A DNA stretch of 64,000 nt. Origin: Nepenthes gracilis (Eukaryota; Streptophyta; Magnoliopsida; Caryophyllales; Nepenthaceae). The notes under the pieces are model-generated. The model saw only the letters and a program-made list of their open reading frames with translations. It was not told where the DNA came from and did no database searches. Each line of letters opens with the position of its first letter. The stretch's first letter is position 1. The position numbers and the translations under genes are program-made. The DNA lies in the NCBI GenBank assembly GCA_033239525.1, contig BSYO01000006.1, positions 17,446,175 to 17,510,174 of the forward strand. Reading direction: 5' to 3'. This document shows, piece by piece, positions 13,301-25,593 of the stretch.

Positions 13301-14661
13301 TTTTTTTTTTGATCACTTTCTTGTGGATAACTCAACAAATTGGTTTGTCGTCGAAGGATTTATGGAGAACCAATTCGGAAAACTGATTCCGATCAACGGA
13401 ACATTGATCGGAGGATAATAGTAGACGGTCAATGGAGATTGATCGACAAATAGCCAACTGTAAATTCTTGTCAATAGGAGGTTGACCGTCTGAGGGCTGC
13501 AGGAGTACTGCAAGATGGCGAACGGGCAGCAGAAAATGGTCAATGGAGAAGTTGACCGGATGAAAGTAGAGAACGGTCAATGAAAGGTTGACCGGATAAA
13601 GCGGGAGAAGAAATACGGAGAGGATTTTCGGAGAGCATTTTTGGAGTAGAAAATGCTGGAGCGCCTTTCAAGAGAAATTACCAGTCAACCTGTTGATCGG
13701 TTGAGAAGGCCGAAATTTACCAGTTGGTGACATTGGTATGGAATCGCCCGCGAACATGGCTTAGCGCACAGTAGCGTCCGAAAATATAGGCTATGCACGA
13801 TAACAACCGAGGACATGGGATGTTTGAAGTCGTTGTCACTGCTTGGAGACCAAAGAATGCCAGATGACTCTTGTGATGGCCAAATGATACAAATGGCCCG
13901 GGGACTTGACTGCAGCAACGACCGAGGACGTCGTGGACAACTGGTAGCAAGTTGTGGACAGTTGGCTCTACAGAACAAGTGGCAAACCTGTAGTCTGTGT
14001 ATGCCGTCTGTACAGGTGGCAGGATTGTAGAGTTGGTGGGTAAAATTGTTGGCAAATTACAGAGTAGGTGGTAGGCGTTTATCCACACGCAACTTGCCTA
14101 TTGGTTGAAGGTCTCCAGATAGATCATTATATATATGTGCATGCTAGGCATACTGTGCTCGGTGCACGCAAGGCGCCATGGGAGTAACCATGATGAGTGA
14201 GCATTCGTCGAGGCTTATGTAGCCAGGGGCTTGTGTAGCCAGCCGCATGTATGCGGGGTGAAACGACGGTCGCTATTTTATCACACTTGTAAAATATAAG
14301 AGTAGAGAGCACCACTGTGCGGAGAGAAAGAAAGAAAAGAAAGAGAGAGCAGTAAGTAAAACACAAAGACTGAGGCTTTGTATTCTCGTGCTCTGTTCTT
14401 CGTTTTCGCCTCTAGAGCTTGTGTAGTCAGGGTAGTTGCTGCATTCTATCTCTAAATTTTTGTAACCATTTTATATAGTGAATTTAATGGTGAATTTTAT
14501 ATCCCGTAATTTTTTTTCTTAGTTGAGAAGGGATTTTCACGTAAAAATTGCTGTGCATCTCTTATACTTTTTATTCCTACTAAATGGCGATTGACGATGA
14601 CAGGGAATTTGGGTATTCGCTACTACCGAATTGGGTAGATCCGGTCATTCGAACCCCAACA
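13301..14661 (+). repeat. Left LTR of the gene-less element
   Basis: About 1.36 kb. It contains paired inverted GGTCAA/TTGACC motifs in its first 320 bases, a TATA-like TTATATATATG at about 14126, a CACACTTGTAAAATATAAG stretch that is likely near the transcription start, and the GATTTTCACGTAAAAATT block common near the 3' end of Copia-type LTRs. The left edge is mutated and was placed by alignment with the right LTR. Confidence 0.85.
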
Positions 14662-14663
14662 AG

Positions 14664-14755
14664 TGGTATCAGAGATGGTGCTGATACCAACAAGTGGTAT
14701 TAGAGACGGTCAAATCTCTTCTGATACCAACAATTGGTATCAGAAATAGTTGAGA
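14664..14755 (+). other. Triplicated primer-binding site region
   Basis: TGGTATCAGAG at 14664 is followed by two further variants, TGGTATTAGAG at 14695 and TGGTATCAGAA at 14735, each introduced by CAACAA. Between them the reverse complement CTGATACCA occurs at 14681 and 14721, so each primer site can pair with a nearby inverted copy as a stem-loop. Only the first is at the normal position two bases from the LTR. Confidence 0.8.
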
Positions 14756-15018
14756 TCGGCCCAAGCCCGAAAAGGGCTACTTGCGGAGGATGCTAACCGA
14801 AAAAGAGTACCTGCGAAGGTGCTGTACCTACTGCTAGAGTGGAGTGAAGTGTCGCAAGGGGAAGCCGTCGAGTGAAGTGCCGTAGAAGTGGAGCCGCCGA
14901 GGCCTGCGGCGGTCGAAGTGTATCTGGTGTCATCGTGGAAGAGTTTACCATTTAGTGTGCAATTGGATGGAATTGTAAAAGTACAGCGAAGTCAGCAGGG
15001 TTGAGGGAGGAGCTATGC

Positions 15019-15123
15019 AGGACCAAGGTCGGAGCTAAGAAGGGCCAAGGGCGGAGCCAGCAGGACTAAGGGCGGAGCCAGCAGGACTAAGGGCAGAGCC
15101 AGTAGGGCCAAGAGCGGAGCTGA
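15019..15123 (+). repeat. 21-bp tandem repeat, five copies
   Basis: Consensus AGGACTAAGGGCGGAGCCAGC, five units with substitutions, inside the internal region of the gene-less LTR element. In the antisense direction the array is open as a heptapeptide repeat (GSALSPA), which looks incidental. Confidence 0.85.
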
Positions 15124-15219
15124 TGTCAGGATCCCAATTGAGGAAGCTATTAGAAGGCAGGCAATGACGGTCGCCAGACAGAGACAAAGGTATTCCCCAC
15201 AAAGTCGTGAGGGAAAGTT

Positions 15220-16566
15220 TGTTGGGTCTGGTCACTCCCTTGTGGGTAACCCAACAAATTGGTTTGTCATCAAAGGATTTATGGAGAACAAATTTGAAGA
15301 ACTGATTCCGGTCAACAGGACATTGACCGAGGGAGAATAGTAGACGGTCAAGGGAGATTGATCGGTGGATGGTCAACTGTAAATTTCGATCAATAGGAGG
15401 TTGACCGTCTGAGGGCTGCAGGAGTACTGCTGGATGGAGAATTGGCAGCAGAAGATAGTCAACGAGGAGGTTGACCGGAGGAAAGTAGAGGATGGTCAAC
15501 GGAAGGTTAACCGGATAAGGCTGGAGAAGAAATACGGAGAGCATTTTCGGAGTAGAAAATGTTGGAGCGCCTTTCAGGAGAGATTACCGATCAACCTGTT
15601 GACCAGTTGAGAATGCTGAAATTTATCAGTTGGTGACACTGGTATGAAATTGCCCGCGGACATGGTTAAGTGCACAGTAGTGTCCGGAGATATAGGCTGT
15701 GTATAATAACAACCGAGGATATGGGATGTTTAAGGTCGTTGTCACTGCTTGGATACCAAGGAATGCTAGAGGACTCTTGTGATGGCCAAATGACACAGAT
15801 GGTCCAGGACTTGACCGGTAACAACGACCGAGGACATCATGGACAGTTGGTAGCAAGTTGTGGACAGTTGGCTCTGCAGAGCAAGTGGCAAACCTACAGT
15901 CTGTGTATGCCATCTATGCAGGTGGCAAGATTACAGAGTTGGTGGACAAAGTTGTTGGCATGGTGCAGAGCAGGTGGTAGGTGTTTGTCCACACGCAACC
16001 TGCCTATTGGTTGAATGTCTTGGACAGATCATTATATATATGTGCATGCTAGGTATGCTGTGCTCGGTGCGTGCAAGGCGCCATGGGAGTGACTATGATG
16101 AGCAAACATTCATCGGGGCTTATGTAGGCAGGGGCTTGTGTAGCCAGCCGCATGTATGCGAGGTGAAACGGCGGTCGCTTTTTCACCACACTTGTAAAAT
16201 GTAAGAGTAGAGAGCATCACAGTGAGGAGAGAAAGATAGAGAATAATGAGAGAGTAGTGAGCGAAACACAAAGAGTGAGGTTTTGTATTCTCATGCTCTA
16301 TTCTTCGTTTTTGCCTCTAAAGCTTGTATAGTCATGGTGGTTGCTGTATTCTGTCTCTGAATTTTTGTAATCATTTTACATGGTGGATTTATTGGTGGAC
16401 TTTGTGTCCCGTGATTTTTTTTCTTAGTTGAGAAGGATTTTTCACGTAAAAATTACTGTACATCTTTTATATTATTTATTCCTACTAAATGGTGGCTGAT
16501 GATGATGGGGGGTTTGGATATTCCGCTACTATCGGATCGGGTGGATTTGGATGTTGAATCCCAACA
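15220..16566 (+). repeat. Right LTR of the gene-less element
   Basis: 1347 bp, TGTTGGG...CCAACA, aligning along its whole length with the left LTR with numerous substitutions. It is followed by a TA/TG dinucleotide tract that prevents recognition of the target duplication. Confidence 0.88.
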
Positions 16567-18099
16567 ATATATATATATGTGTGTGTCTTTGATCTAAATT
16601 ACTGTACGGATAAAAAAATTAAAAATCGGATCATTACATTGGGTTGATCTAATTATAGTACGGCTTTCGTATTCTTAAATTTGGAGTTTGTGCAATACAA
16701 TAAATAAATATGAGGTTAAATAATAAACGAGATTCACTCTACGATATATCTTCTGACACTTAAATCAATAACTTTTTTTATAAAAAAAGAAAAGGAGGAG
16801 ATAAACACGTTAATATATGTGTGATAAATTTAAAAATGGAGAATCTTTTTTAGTAAGAGAGATAGACACACCTTATAATGAAAGTGTCTTTTTTATTTTT
16901 ATATTGTCTTTGCCACCACCTCCCTTTTTATCCAGTGAAAAGATATTTATAAAGTTGATGAGTAATTAATTCGTCTTTATCCACAATGAACTATCCATGA
17001 AACTATTTGAGTAAAGCGAGGTAATTGACAATGCTGTTCCGACCGATTAGAGAGTTTTATTTATACTAATAAAGTCAAGAGGGGTCGCTGAAACTGGATC
17101 GATAAATCTATAAGTCTGTTTAGGTTGTTTGGGTCAGCTCAGCATACTGGGCCGTCACCCGATTTTAAATGAGTCATCTAAGATAATAGACTCTTGGATT
17201 AGACCAAATCTATCAATATATAAAGATATATATATATATATAATTAATACTTTTAAGATAGTTTTAAGAAATATATATTTTTTATTTATTAATTTTTTTA
17301 ATATAAATTAATAAAAATATATTATAATAAATACGTAAATCTATCGAAAATATATCTTATCAACGTCACTCTATGAAAAATAAAGCACCTTAAAAGTTGA
17401 CAGAGTCTATTCGTTGCCATGGCGGCAGCCGTCCTTTCGATAATTACACGCCAGTCATGATGCGAGGGAGAGAACGATGCAGACAAGTGATGAACTGTAA
17501 AATACATTTCAATTAGTTTATAAAATATAAAATTATTTTAAAATTTTAATTTTTTTTAACACCTGGATTCTATTTCAAATACATTTCAAATTTTAAAATA
17601 CATTTCAACTAGTAATTTTTTTAAAATACATTTCAAATTTTAATTATTTGAAATTTTTTACCCCTTTTTTAAGTCATTCATTGATGGACAATTAAATAAA
17701 ACCAAATTTCTACATATTTTCTATTCAATTATGAGAGCATGAGTCACTCCCACGTAAATTTACATTCATTTAATATGTAAATTGATAATACAAATGAAAA
17801 GTTTTTCACCCACACGAAAATAAGTGTTCAAACATAACTCGCAGGAGTTATAAAAATATACCAATACATTTTTAAAATAAACTACTTATAATTATTAAAT
17901 ATAAAGAACGCCATCAATGAAAAAAAAAAGGACAAAAATTCAAACATCTGATTGAATTTCAAATCGTATCCAAATATTTGTCAACCCTGGTTACACTGTT
18001 ATTCAAGTTAAGAACATTTTACCTATTATTTTTCTACTTTTTCATCTTGCGATACAAAATATTAAATCCTTATTGATACATACATGAATCCGACTTCGA
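16567..18099. other. AT-rich intergenic DNA, no gene seen
   Basis: Low-GC sequence with scattered A/T homopolymers and no credible exon on either strand. Confidence 0.6.
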
Positions 18100-19130
18100 A
18101 CAGTTTCGAATTCGGATGGTTGATTTGATTCGGTTCTGTTCGCTGAGTCTGAATCCTGCACACCACTACAGAAAATGAGAGGTCAGGTGCCGGCGAGAGG
18201 TTATCCCACCGAAAATATTCCGACACTCAAATCAGTATTAAGCCTTCGAACTGTAGAAGGTGAACAGGTAAGTAAAAGAGAAAGAGAGAGATTATGTTTG
18301 GCGGGAGTGTCGGTCTGTAGAAGCAGAGATGATTCCATGGCTCGTTAAGAATATGAGTTCCAACTCGCTGTTCACGGAGAACGAGTGGGAGTTGTGTCTC
18401 AAAAGCGTAGAAGTTTCGGAGGACGGTTCTCAGAAAACGGGAGAAGACTCTGCAATCTAGAGGTCTAAAGTGAGATTGAAAGGTGAACGCTTTAGAGAAG
18501 GCTTTTTTTATGCACTGTATGCGTTTGTGGCTTAAATTATATCAGAAAATCTCTGTTGCCTTTGAGAGCGTTTGTTCTCTTAAAAGCGTGTTAGAGAGCG
18601 TATTCCCTTCCAGAGTGGAGACTCTGGGTTTATATAGACGGTGGGAAAAGCTACCTTCTTTGGCCTAGCACTAGGCAGCCTTCTCTGAGTTAGTGGGCGT
18701 GATTTGATGAATCGTTTTTCTTCTAAATAGTGTAACTAATCTCCAAATTATCTGCTTTTCTTTCATATTCTTGTGTCCGTTAGACTCTGTCGTTGACGCT
18801 GAATCCGTTGCTACCTTTTTAGAGAAGATCAACTTTTAGAAAAGCGTGTAATCATGAAAAGGATCATTGCTTTTCGTGTACGATATCACCTACCAAATTG
18901 GGCCTGGCCCGTATTAGGTTTGCTGTCTCTCATAGCCTGCTGCTACAGTACTTCCAGTCAATAGAAGCGTTGACCGTCTTGAATGAGCGCTGTTAGCCGT
19001 TTGTTGTGCACCAAACGGTCAACGCGTTAGCATTGATCGTCTAACGCGCATTGGGCCTTTCTGGATTTTGGGCCGCTTTCTTATTGGGCCTGCCAACTAT
19101 AAACCTACCCATCACTTATATTATTAGGAT
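18100..19130 (+). repeat. Diverged LTR-like sequence
   Basis: A GC-richer block that shares a landmark with the solo LTRs at 36895 and 38193: CTGCACA followed by GAGGTCAGG, GCCGGCGAG and a TCCCACC-like segment. It also has a TATA-like GGTTTATATAGACGG at about 18628 in the corresponding place. Near 18957-19055 it carries paired TCAA..TTGACC motifs like those in the other LTR families. I could not define termini or a target duplication. Confidence 0.4.
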
Positions 19131-20908
19131 TCATGTAACCGAAATATTATATAACGAAAAATTTTTCGGATAAATTATCCTATAATTTTTTTTTCTCATT
19201 CTAAAAAAACTTTTTAACGTAAAAATTATATCTTATCTTATTATTTATAATTATTATTTGCTCGTAATATATTTTCCTCACAATTCAAATAAGCAAATCG
19301 TATCCAAGCAATTCTTACAATTTCAAATATTATAGTTGTTCTTTATGTTAAAAAGCAATCATATATCCTTCTAACTCACTAAATATTTTACTCTGTGACT
19401 TTATTAAAATATATATTCGAGTGAATTAGTCAACCCAATCAGACCAGAACCACTAATGGGTTTCAGCACCCATGTAAAGGTTGCTACAACCACACCTTCC
19501 CTCCTCACTGATACAAACTGAGTCCGAGGACTCGTCCTAAGTCCAAGGAGTTTGCGCTTCAGCTGAATGGCTCTGGTATCTAGTTTCTCACGGGCAAGAG
19601 AGATCTGACAGAGGAAGAGAAGAAGAAGAAAAAGAAGAAGAAGGAGAAAGGGGGTAGAGAGAGAAGAAATAGAGTAAGAAAAGTAGATTGTATTTTCTAT
19701 ATCCTTCCTGTCCAGTACATGAGCTATATATAATTCGGTGAAACAAAATGTGTAACGAAACAGAAGCAGTTTATGGCACATGGGCAGTAAAACAAACTCC
19801 ATGTGGCACATGGGCAGTCAAACAGACTCAGTGTGTGTGGCATGTAAACAGAAAATAATCCCTGATATAAACTGAAAATAAAGAAACTAGCATTAATCCC
19901 GGATATAATCCCACGGTCGCATAGGCGCTTGAGAGACCCACGTGCTCTTCCGTACTGTTGAGCCAGCACTGTTAATGAAACCGGTAACACTCACCTTCTA
20001 TACTTATGGCTTGATGCCTCTGCTGAGACCTTTCCCAATCTTACCCATCTAAAAGAAAAGGGTAGACACACATCCATCTACAATAGACTGAAATATTTTT
20101 ATGATCGTGCTCGTCCGTTCTCCTGACATAATGCCATGGATTACCAAGTAAAGAGATTATAGTAAATATTCTATAGCATAGATTCTAGCCATCCATTGTT
20201 AATGATATTCCTATGTAAATGAGCAATCCCCTTCATTTGAGACAAGCTAAGTCTAATGGTGTAAAAACAAAGGTGCCTAAAATGTGCTCTATGATCTTTA
20301 TACTCGAACTTTAATAATAAAATGTTTTACCTTAAAAAGTCTTGTGTCTATTCACACTTACAGAAATGTCGGGAAAATACTTGCCTGCCTAAACCACACA
20401 CAGTGTGCTAGGCAGATGCAGCACAAGTCACGTAGGATAAGTGCCGTGACAATAAGCTCTGTATGCCATGACCACAAATATTAAAATGTACTAACCACAT
20501 AGACAAAGTTATAAAGCATTTCCTGTCTCAAATGGTGCCGAAAGCTTTCACCCAGTGACTGAACAAATGAAGCAAAACCCAGTCTGTAATCAAACAGCCA
20601 CCAAAAGGGCTCAAACTTACTTGGATAGACAACTCTAAAAAGATTTTCATCAAGCAAAATTGAAATTTATCAGGAAGTCAATGAAATGCCTTGGAGCACG
20701 GATGAAAAACTGAGGACAACAATCTATCCTGAAGCGGAGACTGAACTGTGAAAACAATCGATAACACAGCCAAGGGAATAGAACCTACAGATCAACATCT
20801 CTGAAAGAACTATTTATTGGGTGCTCCTTTTCCCAGAGCCACAGGCAAAAAAAAATGTCAAATTCATTAATAAATACTCACATAGCAGCATCAGAAGGAA
20901 AGCAATAA
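19131..20908. other. Intergenic with a minus-oriented LTR-like tract
   Basis: At about 19480-20000 the minus strand shows LTR-like features: a TATA box (complement of CTATATATAATTC near 19727) followed downstream by a polypyrimidine tract (GAA microsatellite on the plus strand, 19617-19680). A direct repeat containing GGCACATGGGCAGT occurs twice (about 19774 and 19803). The stretch next to 20908 should hold the 3' untranslated region of the VDAC gene. No exon seen. Confidence 0.35.
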
Positions 20909-23900
20909 TCAAGGCTTGAGAGCAAGCGACAATCCAAACCTCGGAGCTTTGTCTAAGGCCTTTGTGTCGACTTCACTTGAGATGGTAAATACAGACTTCG
21001 GTATGACCTCATGCTGCAGGAGGGCCCCAAGTTTCCCGTGGTTGTTCAGCTTTGCTTTTACCAGTGTCAGTTGATCAATTGCGTAAGACCCACCAACTGT
21101 AAAAGTGTTCTGGTTTGTGGAAAACTTCCTGCTGATCTCACCCACAACAGAGCTTCTTTTCGGTTGGTCCAGATGATGCAAATAGGACGCCCTTATGGCG
21201 TCTCCCTTGTCACCCCTGTTTTCGGAACAACATTCCTCATATTACTAATAATAAATAGTTCGGTCACGGCACTGTTATCTTTGCTAGTGAGACTGTGGAC
21301 TCACAAAATTATGGAAGCAGAAGACTCCGGTTTTGTCACACCAATTCCAGCAGTATACTTTGTAAAGTTACCAGATGTGGTGTCATAACCTGCTTCAGCA
21401 CCAAAGGCAATGGTAGGGGTACCAATTGTTGCTGAAACATCAATAGCAGGAGATTTGTTCAAAATAGCTGCTGCAGTGAAGGTTGCATGGTGATGTAAGT
21501 ATTGAACTTCCAGCTGTTCCAGCAACATCACACGAAAAAAGTTAAAGTTGAACAGTGGCAGTGGTAAGAATGAAAAACGTGCTGGCTTAAAGAATGCTGG
21601 TTTTCAAACCTTGCCAGAAGTGTAATCGGGCAGCTTGAATGAAGCAATAGCTTTTGATGAAGGGATGATATCAGTAATTGTGAATGTTGTTGTGATCTGT
21701 CACAATAGAGTGAGTTAGAAGATGCTGTAACACAAGTCATAGTTTCAAATTGCAGAAGTTATGAAGGAACCCCACGTTTGATTCTGTGTCAACTTTGACA
21801 TCAATTACGGTGTTCCTATATTTGTACTGTGCAGTCACATCACCAGTTGATAGTCCACCTTTCTTCACTGCCGTTGATGTGAGGGCCTGGGTGGAAAAAA
21901 GAGAACCAATGGAAAAAAAATATGACACTTTAATGCAGGACTTATGTTATGAGAGAGAACACTAAACGTTTAATATCACAGATACAGAATACTAATAGGA
22001 AATAACATTCACCCAAAAAAAAAAAATCTGGAGTCACATTTAGATGTGCAAAAGTATGACAAAACTGAATCCAAAATAATACATAATATCAACTGCAAAC
22101 ATAACATCTATACCTCTGGAACATAGGATTATTACAAAAAATGATATACAATACTCAGATTAAACAACAGAACAAGATAAGGAAACTAAAGTCTTGCTCA
22201 AAAATGCCTTTTTTTTTTCTTTTTACTTGTTAAGACGTAGTTTTCAGCACAAGTAAACACGTCATGGCCTAACTTTTGAAAACATTTCTGCTATAGAATC
22301 TTAATATAGGCCTAACAAGTTTTATGTCATATAGGCCTTTGGCTTCTTAAGAGGTTTAAAGGAGCTTTGAGAAGCTTTGGACTGAAGCTCTAGATTAGAG
22401 CTTCTCAGAACAGCTTATTCAAGAAGTTCAAGGGGCAACCCAATCCATGAGGCTATCACGTCATGACACCTGAAAAGAGCCGGTTGCATGCGAAGCACCT
22501 AATTCAAGAATTTGAAACTAGAAATTAAAAGAATCTTCTATCTAACCATATTTTAATTTATCAATACGTAACACTCTATAAAAAGCTCTACTCAAATAGC
22601 ACTTACAACATCTTAGAGTTTTAATTAAAAGTACATACTTCATTAGATTATGGCCTAGTCAAAGTACAGATGCAAATTTAGTATACAGCATAAGTTCACA
22701 TGAATGATAAAAAATCAAGAGGTATACCCTTAGGGCATAGAGATCTATATAAGTTAGTGACCAAGAAACGTTGGATGGATGTTATGGAGCGTATCGGTAT
22801 TGGTTACAACAGTATCTGAAAATAAGAGCTAGATACTTTTTTTCATAAAGCTGAACAAAATGAAACGGAGAAATGTAGGCCAATATAGCTGTATTTTTCG
22901 TGCTACAAGCACACAACAACCGGGCTCAAGCAGGCTCACAATGAGGAAGCCAAAAAGAAAACTCAATTGACCTTCATATTTAAAGTTTTTTTTTCCAAGT
23001 CAGGTCCAAGTTTCCCTAATAATAGTAGAATCTTCCGCTTTCTTTTAACCACAGAATAAATACATGAAGAGCAGTAAACAAATGGCCATAGGGATGCAAA
23101 ACTACTGGGAGTATCCAATAACTGATGCGCAAATGGAATGATTATTATTTATGGCTTTTGTACAGAAATGGCGACTTCACCCTTTGTTTTGTCCCCCAAA
23201 CACTGCCTCCCCCCAAGGTTCACCCCAGTGCTTCCCTGCTCTGTGACTCGGGAAGGGGTGGGTTGTTCCAGTTGACAGAAACAACCAAACAAATTAATGC
23301 ATAGATATCTGAGGCCCTGATTCTGAAATGCCATAGGTTTTTAGCCCCAAGCCCCACCTTATTTTAGGAAAAATCTACCTTTTCTTTCGTCAGCCCCACA
23401 GCTCATTGGTTTCTTCTCTCCCTCTCGGAGATATGAGCAGGGATGAGATGTAAACTTGCATACAATGAGAAGCCAGTCTTATTTTCTCCTCTTGCAAAAA
23501 GGCATAGTATTCTACCTTTGATTTTGAGGATACCATGTTGCATAATGAATGGAAAGTTGGCCAAAAAATAAATAGCAGCAAATTATAAAATAAAATAAAC
23601 AAGAGATCAATTTATTATTTGGACTTTGTTACCAGTTGCCCTTTCTTGCTTATTGGTGGAGCACCAAGATCATAAACCACGGATCGATGGCTTTCAAGAA
23701 AGAGGTATTTTTCCGCAATGATGATGAAAAAGGAGAGGTTGTTGCAATCATTATTACTTTTCATAGTGTACAATCATAATCAGAAACACTGCACATCTTT
23801 TTTCAAATCAACAAAAAGGAAGATACAACTTAATTATGAACCTAACATTTCATGTTTCGCCAACTAAGGATTTCATTTCTCCAGGGAGCAGATTTCATTC

Positions 23901-25540
23901 ATTAAAAAGAATCAATTCCTTAAAGAATTATCATAATGCACAGAAAAGGAGCATATGTTTGAGAACTAAGGATTATGGAGCAATGTAGTAAGCATCAATA
24001 GGTTGATATTTCAGGGGATTATCACTGTTGACAGGACTGACAAAACAATCATAGTGCACAGTAAACGAGCATAGGTGGTGAGATGATGCATCCAAATAAT
24101 TCAATAGCTTTCTGCTTCCCATACGAAACATGAGGGGGCATACAAGAAACAAAAACTATTAGACAGCAAACACAATTTTACGGCATATATAAAAGGTAAA
24201 AGACAATAGGCATATTAGCCTTTTGCTTTATTCTGCATAATTCTATAATCAACTTGGTCATCCGTTGCCACTCCATTCCTCTTCCATGTTCTTTTTCTTT
24301 CCCCTTAAAAATTTTTGGAAAGGAAATAAACACAACTTTTTTGTTCTTTTTTTTTGGGGGAGGGGTTATAAATTCAACTATTCTGTAAAATTTAACTCAA
24401 AGCATTTACAAGAAATTTTGGGTACTTTGGCTCATTATCCGGCATATTCCTTTGTCACATGTAATACTTGTGACCGAGACACCTTTTTCTATCATTAGAG
24501 CTTCTGACCAGGAGAAAGATGGCGCCATGGTTGTTCAACTATCTGTCAGTACTCCTCTTTTGCCAGAAAACTTGGTTGTCCTTTAACTCATTATTTTAAA
24601 TATAATTACATCACCATCCTGTACACTAGACTAAAAAATTCATTATCAAGACGGAATAATGACTCAATTAATGGCCATCAGAACCCTTTAAAATCTGTTA
24701 ACATTTTTGTAAATACAGTTTACAGATAAATTGAGAAAATTTGGGCAAAGGAATCTCTGTAGAGCAGATTTGCCATCAAAATTCTGCTTGATATACATCT
24801 ATAAATGGCATAATTCTATATTAAGTGACAATCCCATAGTGTCAAGTTTTGCTTGGCCTGTCCGTGATGGGAATACAACAAATTAAATTTCCTGATCAAG
24901 TAGGTCTTGCCCAGTTTACTTTCTTCACAATTATGTAGGAGTTGTTGTACCTGTTAACAAACTCTCTTGTTACAAGAATTCTGAATATCTTTTCAACCTT
25001 CCCATTTTCAATAACTAAAGGGATCAGTGAGACTGAAACTTTAGCAGATCTTTTCAGGAGGGAGTTGGAATACTCGGTGAGTATAGTCTCTGTTTCAGAT
25101 GTGAATCTTCCTGTTTTGTTTGCTTATTTTTTTATATCCATCAATATGTTGAGCCTTTCTTTAGTTGATGTTACTCAAGTTCAAGCAGGTTCTGCGGACA
25201 AAGGGGATACTAGTGTTCAAAATGTTTCTTCTTGGTCAATCCAAATTCATTTGCTGATTCTTAATTTAGGGGCTGCCAACTCCAATGGCGTGCCTTCGCT
25301 GGCACTGTATCTGCCAGGTTGGGAAGTTCTGTATTGTGAAGAAGGATAAACTTTTAGTTAAAAATCATGGTAATCATGAGTTTAGTGCTAGTGAATTTGA
25401 CAATGCTTCCGAATGCGACGGACATACATACTCTACATGAAATCTTCAACCTCACTTCAATTCTGTAGAGTGTCACTTATGCACAAAAAGTGCAAATGCT
25501 CAGGAAGTCAAAAGGATTTTACGCAATAGGAAATGCGGTG

Positions 25541-25593
<53 letters not shown>

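Larger units (their letters stand above)
13301..16566 (+). mobile_element. Non-autonomous LTR element with initiator-Met primer site
   Basis: Two closely similar direct repeats (about 13301-14661 and 15220-16566) flank only 558 bases. The right LTR starts TGTTGGG and both end CCAACA. Two bases after the left LTR is TGGTATCAGAG, the classical primer site for initiator tRNA-Met, and just before the right LTR is a purine run (GAGGGAAAG). The internal part has no gag or pol and many stops, so the element resembles TRIM/LARD-type non-autonomous elements but has unusually long LTRs relative to its interior. The first ten bases or so of the left LTR are replaced by T, and the flanks are AT repeats, so the target duplication cannot be read. 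Confidence 0.85.

Noticed and set aside
15035..15544. 169-codon minus-strand frame with GSALSPA repeats
   Set aside because: It runs across the 21-bp repeat array and into the LTR; the heptapeptides come from the DNA repeat.
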